Positions 56,161 to 64,000 of a stretch of 64,000 nt of DNA are shown here, piece after piece. The translations under genes and the position numbers were made by a program. Each line of letters opens with the position of its first letter. The first letter of the stretch is position 1. Source of the stretch: Bacteriovoracaceae bacterium UBA6144. Its GTDB lineage: Bacteria > Bdellovibrionota > Bacteriovoracia > Bacteriovoracales > Bacteriovoracaceae. Location of the stretch: assembly GCA_002435705.1 (NCBI GenBank), contig DIVA01000052.1, positions 1 through 64,000 of the forward strand, given 5' to 3'. A model generated the notes under the pieces. That model had not been told where the DNA came from and ran no database searches. It saw only the letters and a list, made by a program, of their open reading frames with translations.

Positions 56161-56547
56161 ATGTTGATACTTTTTTTTATGTCCTTAGCGTTCTCTCAGA
56201 TCGAGGGCCGCTGGTTGACGGAAGATAAATCCGGAGTGATTGAAATCACCAAGGTGGGAGACCTCTTTGAGGGACGCGTGGTGGGTGGAGAAAAAAAAGG
56301 GGATGGGCTCGATGCGAAGAATCCAGATCCTGCTCTGCGCTCGCGCGAATTAATGGGACTAGTGATCTTACGCAATCTAAAAAAAGACGATGATGAATTC
56401 ACTGGTGGCGAGGTCTATGACCCTAACAGTGGCCACACTTACAAGGCCAAAGCCCGGATTCAAGATGATGGCACTCTCAAGCTGCGAGGATTTATTGGCA
56501 TATCTCTTTTTGGTCGTAACGAAATTTGGACCAGGGAGAAGCCGTGA
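56161..56547 (+). CDS. Exported DUF2147-family protein
   Basis: A 128-residue protein with a short hydrophobic leader (residues 1-12, cut near FSQ). The body has the DUF2147 pattern: GRWLTEDKSGVIEI, DLFEGRVVGG, GLVILRNL, GGEVYDPNSGHTYKAK and LRGFIGISLFGRNEIW. This lipocalin-like beta-barrel family is of unknown function. It lies four bases after folA and overlaps the next gene (GTGA). Confidence 0.82.
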   Translation: MLILFFMSLAFSQIEGRWLTEDKSGVIEITKVGDLFEGRVVGGEKKGDGLDAKNPDPALRSRELMGLVILRNLKKDDDEFTGGEVYDPNSGHTYKAKARIQDDGTLKLRGFIGISLFGRNEIWTREKP

Positions 56548-56723
56548 AAATTTGGCTACTGCTTTTTGTGGTTTGGATGGTTGCCTGTGTGACTACTTTT
56601 TTGTGGCTTAACCCCAAGGTATTTGAGAGTTTTAGCGCTCCCGGTATGCAAACTTCTGTTCAGCCGGCACCTCCCATTGACCCTGAGGGGGAAGCAGTTT
56701 CGTCGGATACTCCTGAAGACTAA
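56544..56723 (+). CDS. Small membrane-anchored protein of unknown function
   Basis: A 59-residue protein starting at GTG 56544, which overlaps the DUF2147 stop (GTGA) and has AGGGAG upstream. One hydrophobic segment (about 4-22, LLLFVVWMVACVTTFLW) is followed by a Pro-, Glu- and Asp-rich tail. Not recognised. A longer frame from 56526 is possible but lacks a ribosome site. Confidence 0.55.
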   Translation: MKIWLLLFVVWMVACVTTFLWLNPKVFESFSAPGMQTSVQPAPPIDPEGEAVSSDTPED

Positions 56724-56805
56724 TTGCCTACCTCCGCTCAACTTGAGGCACTTATCCCCCTAGGTTAGAATAAAGTGAGTCCACTTTTCAGTGAAAGGAT
56801 ATCAC

Positions 56806-58647
56806 TTGCTCATCATTTTATTTGTCACCCAAGTTTCCCTGGCAGCACCTCTGGCTTGGCTACCTTCCGCCCTCACCTCCAGCACGCCAACCATTCGCTG
56901 TGAAGAATCCCCATCAGAGAATCTTTCTCAAAGATGTGCTCAAGATCTGTGTGGTCTTCCCGGCACCAACCCTAGTGTCTTTGTCGAGCCCGGAAGTCTT
57001 GATGGCTTCACGCCCAGCCCCTCGACTTTGCAAGACATTGCGCGAGTGGAGCAGGGAATTGATCAGGCCACACGAAAGTGGAAAGAGCAGGTTGAAAATT
57101 ATCTGAAAGAGAGTTCAAAAAAACTACAAGACGATGACATTGATCCAAAACTCATTACTGGAATCACAGATTATTTTGCCCCCTATGTTTCTTATCAGGT
57201 GGTGGGCGAGCGCATTCTGATAAAAACTGATTTTCCAGAAGGGGCAAGTCAACTGCTGAGAGCGGGGGTGAGTGAGTGGGCGAAAAATCGTGAAGCCAGT
57301 GTACAAACAAATACCATCTTGCGTTTACAGCTGGGGCTGGATTCAATCGATGCAGCCAAACAAACCATGCGTGAGCGCACCAAGGCCGTTGAGCAGATGA
57401 TCGCGAAGCCTGAAATTTCCTCTCAGATTCCACCCGTACAATTAAATCAATTGCGACAGAGTATGGGACAGGTGAATGATCTACTTAATCGACCCTTGCC
57501 CCCCGTGGAACTCTTAGAGAACGTCCATAAATTTTTAGATGGTTTAGAAGCCAATCTAGACCTCCCTGCATCAGAGCAGTTCTCTCAAACTCAGCAAGTG
57601 CCTTTTGATAAAGAGGCCAATGAGATTGATCAGGCCTGTAAAGGAAAGTGCTTGCAGCTACTTTCAAAAGAATTTACCAAGGATGCCATTGCCAAAAGAA
57701 TAGAAACTTTGCGCCAACGGCTGGAAACAGAGCGAGGAGAGCTTCTCAGTGCTTGTCGCACGGGAATTCTTCTCCAGGCAAAGATGGGTCAGCTGCCTGA
57801 TCAACGGGAGCGGGCCTTAGGTCTGGTGGATGCGGCTTTGGGAAAAATTCAAACCAGTGGGTTGTTGAGTTCCTCCACCTCATCTGGCTTTGGAAAGATG
57901 ATTCAACAAAACACCGATGTGGAGTCAACATTCCCGGCGCAACTTTTGACCGGTGGAGATTTTCTCAAGGCCTATAGTCAAATGGCCGAAGCACGAGTGG
58001 CGCCTTCTTTCAGTGACCAGATCGAAGATGACCTCGCAGTCATCATTGATCTCTCGCAGACTAGCGGAAACCTCTACGGACGAGATTTTAGAGGCTGCCC
58101 GAGTGCGCGCCATCTCGCCACAGACTTTTTCTGGCCTGGGATTCAAAAACCACTCATCCACGTTTCACCGCACTCCTGTGCTCATCCTTCTACAGGTCTC
58201 TCAGTGGTCGCCCATGAACTTGGCCATGCACTCTCGCACTTTATTAGCGAGGACGGGGCCAGTACGGAGAGTTCTCAAACTTATCTGCGTCGCCGCCAGT
58301 GCGTGGTGGGTTTATCACCCATTATTCCTGTCAAAATGCCTGAAGGGGCGCAACAGAAATTTACCATTGATCGTTTGACCACGGAAGAAGACATGGCCGA
58401 TTGGGTGATGCAGAAGGCAGTGCCTTTCGATCAGCATCCTAGCTCTTGTGATTTTTTAAAAGTCACTGCTGATGGCAAATACGATCCGAAATATCTCGAT
58501 ATCCTGCCTCATGAGGGTGATACGCACTCTGGCAGTCTGATGCGCATGGTGCGCGAGTGGCACTCAAAGCATGCAAGTCTTCCGGCCAGCTGCCAACAGT
58601 TAGTGAATGCCCATTCCGGAATTGTTGAGGCGAGAGCATGCGAATAA
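56806..58647 (+). CDS. Large exported protein with HExxH zinc-binding motif
   Basis: I start the protein at TTG 56806 because AAAGGA lies six bases upstream; a GTG at 56791 would add five residues. Of 613 residues the first 15 form a signal peptide (cut near SLAAP). Residues about 70-270 look like a helical domain rich in Q, E and L. VVAHELGHALSHF at 467-479 gives His470, Glu471 and His474 as zinc site; an acidic SEDG follows. Cys pairs are scattered in the second half. No peptidase family recognised, though the motif is typical of zinc metallopeptidases. Confidence 0.6.
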   Translation: MLIILFVTQVSLAAPLAWLPSALTSSTPTIRCEESPSENLSQRCAQDLCGLPGTNPSVFVEPGSLDGFTPSPSTLQDIARVEQGIDQATRKWKEQVENYLKESSKKLQDDDIDPKLITGITDYFAPYVSYQVVGERILIKTDFPEGASQLLRAGVSEWAKNREASVQTNTILRLQLGLDSIDAAKQTMRERTKAVEQMIAKPEISSQIPPVQLNQLRQSMGQVNDLLNRPLPPVELLENVHKFLDGLEANLDLPASEQFSQTQQVPFDKEANEIDQACKGKCLQLLSKEFTKDAIAKRIETLRQRLETERGELLSACRTGILLQAKMGQLPDQRERALGLVDAALGKIQTSGLLSSSTSSGFGKMIQQNTDVESTFPAQLLTGGDFLKAYSQMAEARVAPSFSDQIEDDLAVIIDLSQTSGNLYGRDFRGCPSARHLATDFFWPGIQKPLIHVSPHSCAHPSTGLSVVAHELGHALSHFISEDGASTESSQTYLRRRQCVVGLSPIIPVKMPEGAQQKFTIDRLTTEEDMADWVMQKAVPFDQHPSSCDFLKVTADGKYDPKYLDILPHEGDTHSGSLMRMVREWHSKHASLPASCQQLVNAHSGIVEARACE

Positions 58648-59018
58648 TCTTTTTAATCTCCTTACTGTTTTCTCAGTGTCTTTGGGCAAGTCTGCCCAAA
58701 GCATTCAAAGTCGAGATCCGTCATCCGCGCACGGCCCTTGAGTATGAGTGGGACGGAAAAATATTAACCGCCCGTGATCGCTCGATGCAAACAAGCTTTG
58801 AACTAAAAAAATGTAACGAGAGACTGCTGAGTGATTTTTTTGAAGTCGAAAAAACGCATTTTAAAAATCGTCCAGCGCAGACTCCTGATAGTATCCGCGT
58901 GAAACGTAATACGGAGAGTTTTCTGGTGACTGGGAAATCCGCACTTGGACAATATCTTTTGACACTGAAGGATCAGTTGCTGCTACTGAAAGCTCAGGAA
59001 TCAACTCTTTGTAAGTGA
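58638..59018 (+). CDS. Small exported protein of unknown function
   Basis: A 126-residue protein with a signal peptide (1-17, cut near LWAS). The rest is a charged beta-rich domain with two Cys. It overlaps the large HExxH protein gene by ten bases, so it probably is made with it. No family recognised. Its stop touches the stop of the convergent mutM gene. Confidence 0.55.
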   Translation: MRIIFLISLLFSQCLWASLPKAFKVEIRHPRTALEYEWDGKILTARDRSMQTSFELKKCNERLLSDFFEVEKTHFKNRPAQTPDSIRVKRNTESFLVTGKSALGQYLLTLKDQLLLLKAQESTLCK

Positions 59019-59828
59019 TTACTTCTGACAAGTCGGACAGTAGTAGGTCCCGCGTTGTGCGAGGATAATTTTTTTTACCGCACTCTTTTGGCAGAGCTGA
59101 CAGGTCTTCTGGTAGAACACCACAAGGTGCGAGACCCCCAAGCCTTTCTCACCGGTGGTGTCGCGATAGCCGCCCTGAAAGGTGGTGCCGCCACTTTCAA
59201 GTGCGGGGTTTAAGACCAAAGCAATGGCCCTAAATATTTTTGCGAACTCTTCTTTTTTAATCTTTGAGCATTTGCGCGTGGGCCTGATGCCTGCACGAGC
59301 ACAGATCTCATTGGCGATGTAGTTGCCGGAGCCGGCGAAGAGTTTTTGATCTAAGAGTGTGACTTTTAGAGCACGCTCCGGATAGCGTTTAAGCGCCAGA
59401 GTGACTTGCTCCTCGCTCATCTGTGTCAGATCATCTCCGAGTTCTAAGAGCTTTTTCTCCGCTGCCTGTGCATCCAAATGATAGAGGTGCCCGAAGCGGC
59501 GAGGATCGTTGTAGGTTAAAAAGAGTGCGCCCTGGGCGTTACTTCCTTGAAGGATGACATGCGAATGCTTCAGGGTGGGAGCCGTTGTAGAGACTAGCCA
59601 GGTGCCCGTCATGCCAAGATGTGAGAGCAGATGAGAGCCATCGGAGAAATGAAAGTCGAGCATTTTACCTTTGCGCAGAATTTTTAGAAGTTGCAGCCCA
59701 TCGAGTTTAAGTGGTGTGTGTAAAAGATCTTTCTTTGCTTCTTTGGTGAAGGTACAAGTTTCAACACTCATGGGGAGTGAGTGGGAGAGTTGTGAACGGA
59801 TGGTTTCGACTTCGGGGAGTTCGGGCAT
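59019..59828 (-). CDS. mutM: Formamidopyrimidine-DNA glycosylase
   Basis: Removes 8-oxoguanine and related lesions. The 269-residue protein has the catalytic N-terminus MPELPEVETIR (Pro1 nucleophile, Glu2), the Lys of LRKGKML, helix-two-turn-helix region LFAGSGNYIANEICARAGI and a C-terminal C4 zinc finger (CQLCQ...CPTCQK). Length usual. It lies at the border of the integrase region. Confidence 0.96.
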   Translation of the reverse strand: MPELPEVETIRSQLSHSLPMSVETCTFTKEAKKDLLHTPLKLDGLQLLKILRKGKMLDFHFSDGSHLLSHLGMTGTWLVSTTAPTLKHSHVILQGSNAQGALFLTYNDPRRFGHLYHLDAQAAEKKLLELGDDLTQMSEEQVTLALKRYPERALKVTLLDQKLFAGSGNYIANEICARAGIRPTRKCSKIKKEEFAKIFRAIALVLNPALESGGTTFQGGYRDTTGEKGLGVSHLVVFYQKTCQLCQKSAVKKIILAQRGTYYCPTCQK

Positions 59829-59880
59829 AACATACTTAACCTGTTAAAATATCTAGTTCATTCTAGCATAAATTTTTGAA

Positions 59881-59913
59881 ATGCCAGCCTATGCCAGCTT
59901 TCGTGAAACGAAA
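59881..59913. repeat. Tandem ATGCCAGC repeats and a perfect hairpin beside the integrase stop
   Basis: ATGCCAGC occurs at 59881-59888 and 59891-59898 with ten-base period, followed by TTTCGT / ACGAAA hairpin (59899-59913). Sitting between mutM and the integrase stop, it could hold the left attachment site; I cannot identify its partner. Confidence 0.4.
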
Positions 59914-59914
59914 T

Positions 59915-61150
59915 CTAAGCTTTTCGATATTTTTGAAGGCTAATGATGTTCTCAAAGCTGGCATGGTTTTTACTTCCCTCAGAAATTTCACTACGGATAT
60001 GCTCCATAATCATCTCAGAAAAGTGCCTCTGATCGTCCTCATTGGACTTTGAGTAGTGATCAGCGAGCTTTAAGTCTTTGTGCCCTGTCATGGCCAAGAC
60101 GGCATCAAGTCCACCTCCTACCTTCCGTGCCAGCTTTGCCATCCCATGACGAAGAATATGTGTTCCCGTAAAAGGAATCCCACTTTTTCTTTGTGCTTCA
60201 CGATAATTTAGCTGAACAGTACAGTAGTTAATTGGTCGTCCTTCCACATGAAAAACAAAGTCATTGCCTGAAATTCGAAAGGCCTCTCGGCGTCTTAGAA
60301 TCTCCATGATCTCATCGGTAATAAAAACTGGTCTTGGCTCCTTATTTTTGGGATATGGCTTTAATTCCAAGAAGGTTTTATTGGAAAGATTGAAGACGCA
60401 GACATCTTTAATCAACATCCGACGATTTTTCATGTCGACATTTGACCACTGAATTCCACAAATTTCACCAATACGACCTGCACAGTAAAACTGCATCATT
60501 GCTAGTTCTCGATAAAGTGGTGGCAGATAATCAAAAAAGAGATAGGCACTCTTTAAATCGATCTGCTTTCTTTTATCTGGAAGTGGTTGGATGAAGCCCA
60601 ATTTTTTATGTTTAAGCTTTACTGGATTAGTAAGTAGGACAGCTTCTTTTTCAAACTGCTCACTTTGCTTGTACCAGTTAAAGATTGTCACAAAAAGATT
60701 AAGCTCATTATTAAGATTACATCTCTTGGCTCGTCCGCGTCCTGAAGTTTGGTATTCTTCGCTTTTAAAGAACTCCACATTTTGCGTCACCCATGAAGAA
60801 ATTTTACTTGGCGTAATTTTATCCATTGGAAGGTGCTCTAGGGTTTTTAAAAGTTCATAACGTCTTATCCAGATGACCTTGGTGTTGGTGGCAAGAGTAG
60901 GGAAGTGGCTTCTTTGCATCCCCTCCCAGACATCTTTTAGAGTGGAGTAGTTTGACTTTGAATCCTGCTCATCTAATTTAGAAGTTCTTCCATCAAAAGT
61001 TTTCTGCCATAGCTTAGCCTCATACAAAGAGACAAAGGTCTTTTGAAATTGCTTGCCATTAATTTTCTTCATTGCAAGAAAATTTCCAGAGCTTTTGTAT
61101 TTGTAAATTCCTTTGGCATTTTTGATTTTGGTGTATCCTGATTTACTCAT
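59915..61150 (-). CDS. Phage-type tyrosine integrase
   Basis: From ATG 61150 (AAGGAGA upstream) the protein has 411 residues: an N-terminal DNA-binding arm domain, core-binding domain (about 65-175) and catalytic domain with Arg226 (CAGRIGEICG), His331 and Arg334 (HILRHGM), His357 (TGHKDL) and nucleophile Tyr366 (ADHYSK). It would integrate the element. The ATG overlaps the excisionase stop by four bases. Confidence 0.9.
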   Translation of the reverse strand: MSKSGYTKIKNAKGIYKYKSSGNFLAMKKINGKQFQKTFVSLYEAKLWQKTFDGRTSKLDEQDSKSNYSTLKDVWEGMQRSHFPTLATNTKVIWIRRYELLKTLEHLPMDKITPSKISSWVTQNVEFFKSEEYQTSGRGRAKRCNLNNELNLFVTIFNWYKQSEQFEKEAVLLTNPVKLKHKKLGFIQPLPDKRKQIDLKSAYLFFDYLPPLYRELAMMQFYCAGRIGEICGIQWSNVDMKNRRMLIKDVCVFNLSNKTFLELKPYPKNKEPRPVFITDEIMEILRRREAFRISGNDFVFHVEGRPINYCTVQLNYREAQRKSGIPFTGTHILRHGMAKLARKVGGGLDAVLAMTGHKDLKLADHYSKSNEDDQRHFSEMIMEHIRSEISEGSKNHASFENIISLQKYRKA

Positions 61151-61344
61151 AGTTCTCCTTTCATCCAATTAAGGACTTCACTAGGAATGAACCAGAGCCT
61201 TCCACGCTTTTTTCTAAATGGTATCTCGCCCTCAGACACTAAGTTATAGATTGTTCCCTTAGAGTACGAAGTGAACTGAGATACCTCATCAATTCCCCAT
61301 ATTAAATTTTCAAAGAGCTGTTTTGAATTTTGTTTTTCAATCAT
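61147..61344 (-). CDS. Excisionase-like helix-turn-helix protein
   Basis: A 65-residue protein with a MerR/Xis-type winged helix: LIWGIDEVSQFTSYSKGTIYNLV and IPFRKKRGRLWFIPSEVLNWM. Such HTH_17 proteins act as excisionases or repressors next to integrases. AGGG precedes the start. Overlap with the integrase supports joint translation. Confidence 0.8.
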   Translation of the reverse strand: MIEKQNSKQLFENLIWGIDEVSQFTSYSKGTIYNLVSEGEIPFRKKRGRLWFIPSEVLNWMKGEL

Positions 61345-61365
61345 TTTTATACCCTACTTTTTACT

Positions 61366-61490
61366 GGCCCGCCATTAGTTGCTTCATCTTTTCCTGCGCA
61401 GAATGTGACTCCCGCTTTCGAACTAGTGAGAGAGAGGGAGTCACATTCGAAGCATGAAATTGTTGAAGAATTTCGATTAATTGGCGGGCC
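61366..61490. repeat. Nested inverted repeat, possible small element or recombination structure
   Basis: Outer arms GGCCCGCCA (61366-61374) and TGGCGGGCC (61482-61490) flank inner perfect 13-base arms GAATGTGACTCCC (61401-61413) and GGGAGTCACATTC (61436-61448). The stretch between the arms is only partly complementary. Confidence 0.6.
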
Positions 61491-61752
61491 TAGAAAACTT
61501 GCTATCCTCATCATTCAACTCCCTTTCTATACTCAATCTATGGCGCTTCTATTTTTGGAAAACGCAATTAGTAGGCCAATCTGTTTTGGTTGAATGCTAT
61601 AAATGATTTTGATGAGTAGATGCGTTGCTAGAAGAAAACGAGCTTCAAAACTGTACGTAAATGCGTACAAAAGGGCGTACACTTTATCATGAATGCGATT
61701 TCAGTAGCTTAGGCCTATCTAAGCTCTTAGTTTCATCATTCCGATAGGGTTT

Positions 61753-61792
61753 GGGTATACCCATTGTGGGTAACCCCACTTTGTGTTATAAT
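61753..61792 (+). promoter_or_regulatory. Promoter of the toxin-antitoxin pair with two palindromic operators
   Basis: -35 TTGTGG (61764-61769) and -10 TATAAT (61787-61792) are 17 bases apart. GGGTATACCC (61753-61762), a perfect palindrome, lies just upstream and the related GGGTAACCCC (61768-61777) lies between the boxes; both could bind the AbrB-like antitoxin for autoregulation. Confidence 0.6.
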
Positions 61793-61813
61793 GGCTTTCA
61801 GATGAGGTGATCT

Positions 61814-62119
61814 ATGGGACTTAAACTTAAATATGAAAAACCAGTAACAACCGCTCGGCCTGATGACCGGGGGCGGATCACACTTGGAAGCTCTCTTACA
61901 AAAGATGTGAGCCGCTATGATGTATTTGTGGATGAGATGACTGGTGAAGTCCTCCTTAAGCCTTTTAGAGAAGTTCCAGCACAGGAAGCGTGGTTTTATA
62001 AAAATGATCAGGCCCAGAAACTTGTGGCTGAAGGTATCGTTGCCGCAAAAGATTCTAAACTTAAAAAAATTAACCTCAAAAAATCAAGCTGGATTGATGA
62101 TGTCGAGGATGATCAGTAG
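61814..62119 (+). CDS. AbrB-type antitoxin
   Basis: A 101-residue protein. The N-terminal half (VTTARPDDRGRITLGSSL) looks like a swapped-hairpin AbrB/SpoVT DNA-binding domain, and the C-terminal half is charged, suited to bind the toxin. GAGG precedes the ATG. It overlaps the toxin gene by one base. Likely represses its own promoter via the palindromes upstream. Confidence 0.72.
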   Translation: MGLKLKYEKPVTTARPDDRGRITLGSSLTKDVSRYDVFVDEMTGEVLLKPFREVPAQEAWFYKNDQAQKLVAEGIVAAKDSKLKKINLKKSSWIDDVEDDQ

Positions 62120-62469
62120 TGGCCTTTGAAATATTTTTCGCTGACCCTGCGGCCAAGACGTTTAATGATTTAGAAGAGGCTGCTTCGAGATCTTTTGAGA
62201 CAAGGCAAAAGCAAAAGAAGGCTAAGTCTTCAAGGCAGGAGGGGCTATTCAAGCAAGTCAGAAAGACCATTCAGCTTTTAGGTGAAAACCCTAAGCATAC
62301 CGGGCTTCATACGCACGAGTATTCTGCTCTGCCTAATCCATTCAATCCAAAAGAGAAAATATTTGAAGCCTATGCTCAGAATAATACACCTGGGGCCTAT
62401 AGGGTGTTTTGGTGTTATGGGCCAGACAAGAAGCAGATAACTATAATTGCGATTACACCGCATCCATGA
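62119..62469 (+). CDS. RelE/ParE-superfamily toxin
   Basis: The 116-residue protein begins at GTG 62119. Its C-terminal KIFEAYAQNNTPGAYRVFW and ITIIAITPHP match the RelE/YafQ-like fold, where the Arg of AYRVFW and a terminal His are typical catalytic or RNA-contacting residues. Together with the gene before it this is a type II toxin-antitoxin pair. RelE (mRNA cleavage) versus ParE (gyrase) activity cannot be decided. Confidence 0.75.
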   Translation: MAFEIFFADPAAKTFNDLEEAASRSFETRQKQKKAKSSRQEGLFKQVRKTIQLLGENPKHTGLHTHEYSALPNPFNPKEKIFEAYAQNNTPGAYRVFWCYGPDKKQITIIAITPHP

Positions 62470-62471
62470 TC

Positions 62472-63335
62472 TTAGTCAAAATGATTGATTATCTCCGACA
62501 TCACTGAATTCATCTCTGATCCTAGGTCATTCCAACAAAGATACCAATCGGATTTAAGTTTAAATTTGGGAGCCAAATTACATAAAAGTTTGTCTTTTAT
62601 TTTATCTCTGACATCATCTGAATCAAAAACAGCGTAGCCAAGGCCATCTTCAACAAACTTCAACATCTGGTGGGTGTTATTGATATAGTGGCGATCGGGA
62701 AGTGCTTTGGGGAGTAGTTTAAATTCTTTAAGAAACGAAATGGTGAAGTCATCATCTTCACTAAAATCAATGATTGATTTTGAGCTAATAATTTTCGGCA
62801 GATCAAGCCTATGCCATGAATACGTTCCGACTAAAATAAATTCGCTTGTTCTAAGCTTCTTATAACTCAAGTGGGCACTTGGGATGTTCCTCGTTAGAAC
62901 AAAATCTGTCTGATTATTTTTAAGACTCGATAATAGATCCTTTGAGTCATTAATATTAAAAGTGAAATATACTTGCGGTAACTTTTCTTTTATATCTTTG
63001 AGTTTAGTAAGAATGCGACTCTGGGTTTGCATGGTAGGGCCTGAGATTCTTATTCTTCTAGGCTCATCAAAACTCGACCCTTGAATTCTTGACAGTGCAT
63101 TCTGCTCTCTGATCCTTCTTTCTCTGCAGTAGTTTAAGAGGATTTGCCCTTCTGGAGTTAGCTCCATTCCCTTGCGAGAGCGACTAAAGAGAGATGTGCC
63201 TATTTCTGACTCAAGTGCCTTGATACGTTGTGTGAGGGCCGTTTGGGTTACACCCAATTCTTTGGCAGCGAGAACAATCGTCCCTCTGAGTGCAATACAT
63301 TCAAAAGCATCAAGTCCAAGATTAGATAAGCTCAT
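62472..63335 (-). CDS. LysR-family transcriptional regulator
   Basis: From ATG 63335 the protein has 287 residues; a TTG at 63356 could extend it by seven. N-terminal winged helix with GTIVLAAKELGVTQTALTQR and ALESEIGTSLFSRSRKGMELTPEG is the LysR signature. The C-terminal effector domain (about 90-287) is of the periplasmic-binding type. It faces away from the lipoprotein hydrolase gene, a layout typical of LysR regulators that control their divergent neighbour. Confidence 0.9.
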   Translation of the reverse strand: MSLSNLGLDAFECIALRGTIVLAAKELGVTQTALTQRIKALESEIGTSLFSRSRKGMELTPEGQILLNYCRERRIREQNALSRIQGSSFDEPRRIRISGPTMQTQSRILTKLKDIKEKLPQVYFTFNINDSKDLLSSLKNNQTDFVLTRNIPSAHLSYKKLRTSEFILVGTYSWHRLDLPKIISSKSIIDFSEDDDFTISFLKEFKLLPKALPDRHYINNTHQMLKFVEDGLGYAVFDSDDVRDKIKDKLLCNLAPKFKLKSDWYLCWNDLGSEMNSVMSEIINHFD

Positions 63336-63417
63336 AATTATTGAGTTATATATCAAATCAATTCATTTTACTTATGAAAGAGTAAAAGTTACATATCCGA
63401 CTCATTTGGAGGAATCT

Positions 63418-64000
63418 ATGCGTTTTGCTCTTTTATTACTTATTTCAACCTTACTTTCATGCTCTAGTGCCGCCACATCAGGGCCAGTTTTAGTTTTAAT
63501 TCATGGTGCTCATTTCGATGAACGTAGTTGGGATTTATTAAAGCACCAATTGAGTGTAGATAGAGTTTATTCTTTAAGCCTTTTTGATGAATCCGAGGAC
63601 CAAAAATCTTTAAGCCTTGATGTTTACGCAAGAAGAGTGTGTGACTTTGTAAAAGATCTGGGAAAGGTTGTACTTTTGGGGCATAGCCAAGGAGGGGCCG
63701 TCATTAATCAAGTCTTCGGTATTTGTCCTGAAAATATAAATTCTCTGATCTATGTTTCTGCGACTATTCCTTTCCCAGGAGAGAAAGCTTTTGATCTGCT
63801 TGAGGCAAGAGATGATGAGTATTATTTCAGCGCTATTATAGAGAACAAAAAGAAAGAAATTTTTGAGATCAAAGACGAAAACTTATTCATAAAAGGGTTC
63901 GCCCAAGATTTTGATGAAAACCAGAAAGTTCGACTTTTAAAACTCATAAGAGCTGAGCCAATTAAGCCAAGTAAAACAAAATTAAGTTTTAATATTGATC
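63418..64000 (+). CDS. Alpha/beta-hydrolase lipoprotein (partial, runs off the right edge)
   Basis: About 194 codons are present from ATG 63418 (GGAGGA upstream). The N-terminus is a lipoprotein signal with lipobox LLSC (Cys15), so the enzyme is anchored to a membrane. LVLIHGAHFDERSW is the oxyanion-hole strand (HG motif) and LLGHSQGGAVINQVF has the nucleophile Ser in GHSQGG. Fits esterase/peptidase-type hydrolases; the His of the triad lies outside the window. It is divergent from a LysR regulator. Confidence 0.85.
   Translation, partial: MRFALLLLISTLLSCSSAATSGPVLVLIHGAHFDERSWDLLKHQLSVDRVYSLSLFDESEDQKSLSLDVYARRVCDFVKDLGKVVLLGHSQGGAVINQVFGICPENINSLIYVSATIPFPGEKAFDLLEARDDEYYFSAIIENKKKEIFEIKDENLFIKGFAQDFDENQKVRLLKLIRAEPIKPSKTKLSFNID

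Larger units (their letters stand above)
61345..61813. other. Non-coding stretch with nested inverted repeats and palindromes
   Basis: A 469-base gap between the excisionase and antitoxin genes. I see no convincing gene: the open frames present lack ribosome sites and hydrophobic or family sense. It holds the inverted repeats at 61366-61490, a TGTACG / CGTACA palindrome (61652-61669), AGCTTAG / CTAAGCT (61706-61725) and the toxin-antitoxin promoter. Confidence 0.6.

Noticed and set aside
61330..61593. Open frame of 87 codons in the intergenic stretch
   Set aside because: It overlaps the excisionase start and the inverted repeats, has no ribosome site and no sensible composition, so I treat the region as non-coding.
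1..64000. CRISPR arrays, rRNA genes and insertion sequences
   Set aside because: No spaced repeat array, no rRNA-like sequence and no transposase gene were seen; the only recombinases are the Xer-type gene and the integrase.

Overview
The window is a densely packed Gram-negative chromosome segment of moderate GC. Lipid A/LPS-type glycosyltransferases, LolC/E-like and beta-barrel outer-membrane proteins show a diderm. The large number of exported proteases, peptidoglycan-sugar salvage genes and unusual secreted protein-modifying enzymes suggests a predatory Bdellovibrionota (Bacteriovorax/Bdellovibrio-like) bacterium; this assignment is inference, since no rRNA is present.

Layout. 1-7.4 kb (minus strand): a replication/repair operon running GYF-domain membrane protein, tmk, holB, ricT-like PSP1 protein, sbcD, sbcC (sbcC runs off the left edge). 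7.5-12.6 kb (plus): a translationally coupled operon sufE, hemB, heptosyltransferase, Kdo-transferase-like protein and an FAD-oxidoreductase-like protein, followed by a Flp-like pilin. 12.8-26.3 kb: exported hydrolase, outer-membrane barrel, fatty-acid beta-oxidation pair (thiolase plus FadJ-like), LolC/E-like permease, Xer-type recombinase, tex, an FAD oxidoreductase and an exported pyroglutamyl-peptidase-like protein.

26.3-39.4 kb is the most unusual part. It has an exported subtilase, two paralogous exported transglutaminase-elicitor-like proteins, two exported protein-glutaminase-like proteins (Cys-His-Asp), and between the latter a three-gene operon: a 1248-residue protein joining a circularly permuted ATP-grasp-like region to an HExxH region, a membrane protein of unknown family, and an outer-membrane barrel. 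A convergent two-component system follows. I propose this as a candidate protein-glutamine modification locus.

41-46 kb: tRNA with CAU anticodon, tilS, ftsH, folP and a small VOC-like protein. 46-50 kb: exported proteases (S1, S8, M48-like) and a secreted unknown. 50-55 kb: a likely cell-wall salvage cluster (AGCS amino-acid symporter, NamZ-type muramidase, FucP/GluP-type sugar transporter, ROK kinase). 55-59.8 kb: thyA, folA, small exported proteins, a large exported HExxH protein and mutM.

59.9-64 kb is visibly AT-richer and looks horizontally acquired: integrase and excisionase, a non-coding stretch with nested inverted repeats, an AbrB-type/RelE-type toxin-antitoxin pair with a palindrome-decorated promoter, then a LysR regulator divergent from a lipoprotein alpha/beta hydrolase that is cut by the right edge.

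Space is used tightly: many genes overlap by 4 bases (ATGA), and several convergent genes share their stop regions. Only two gaps exceed 300 bases (38409-38732 and 61345-61813).
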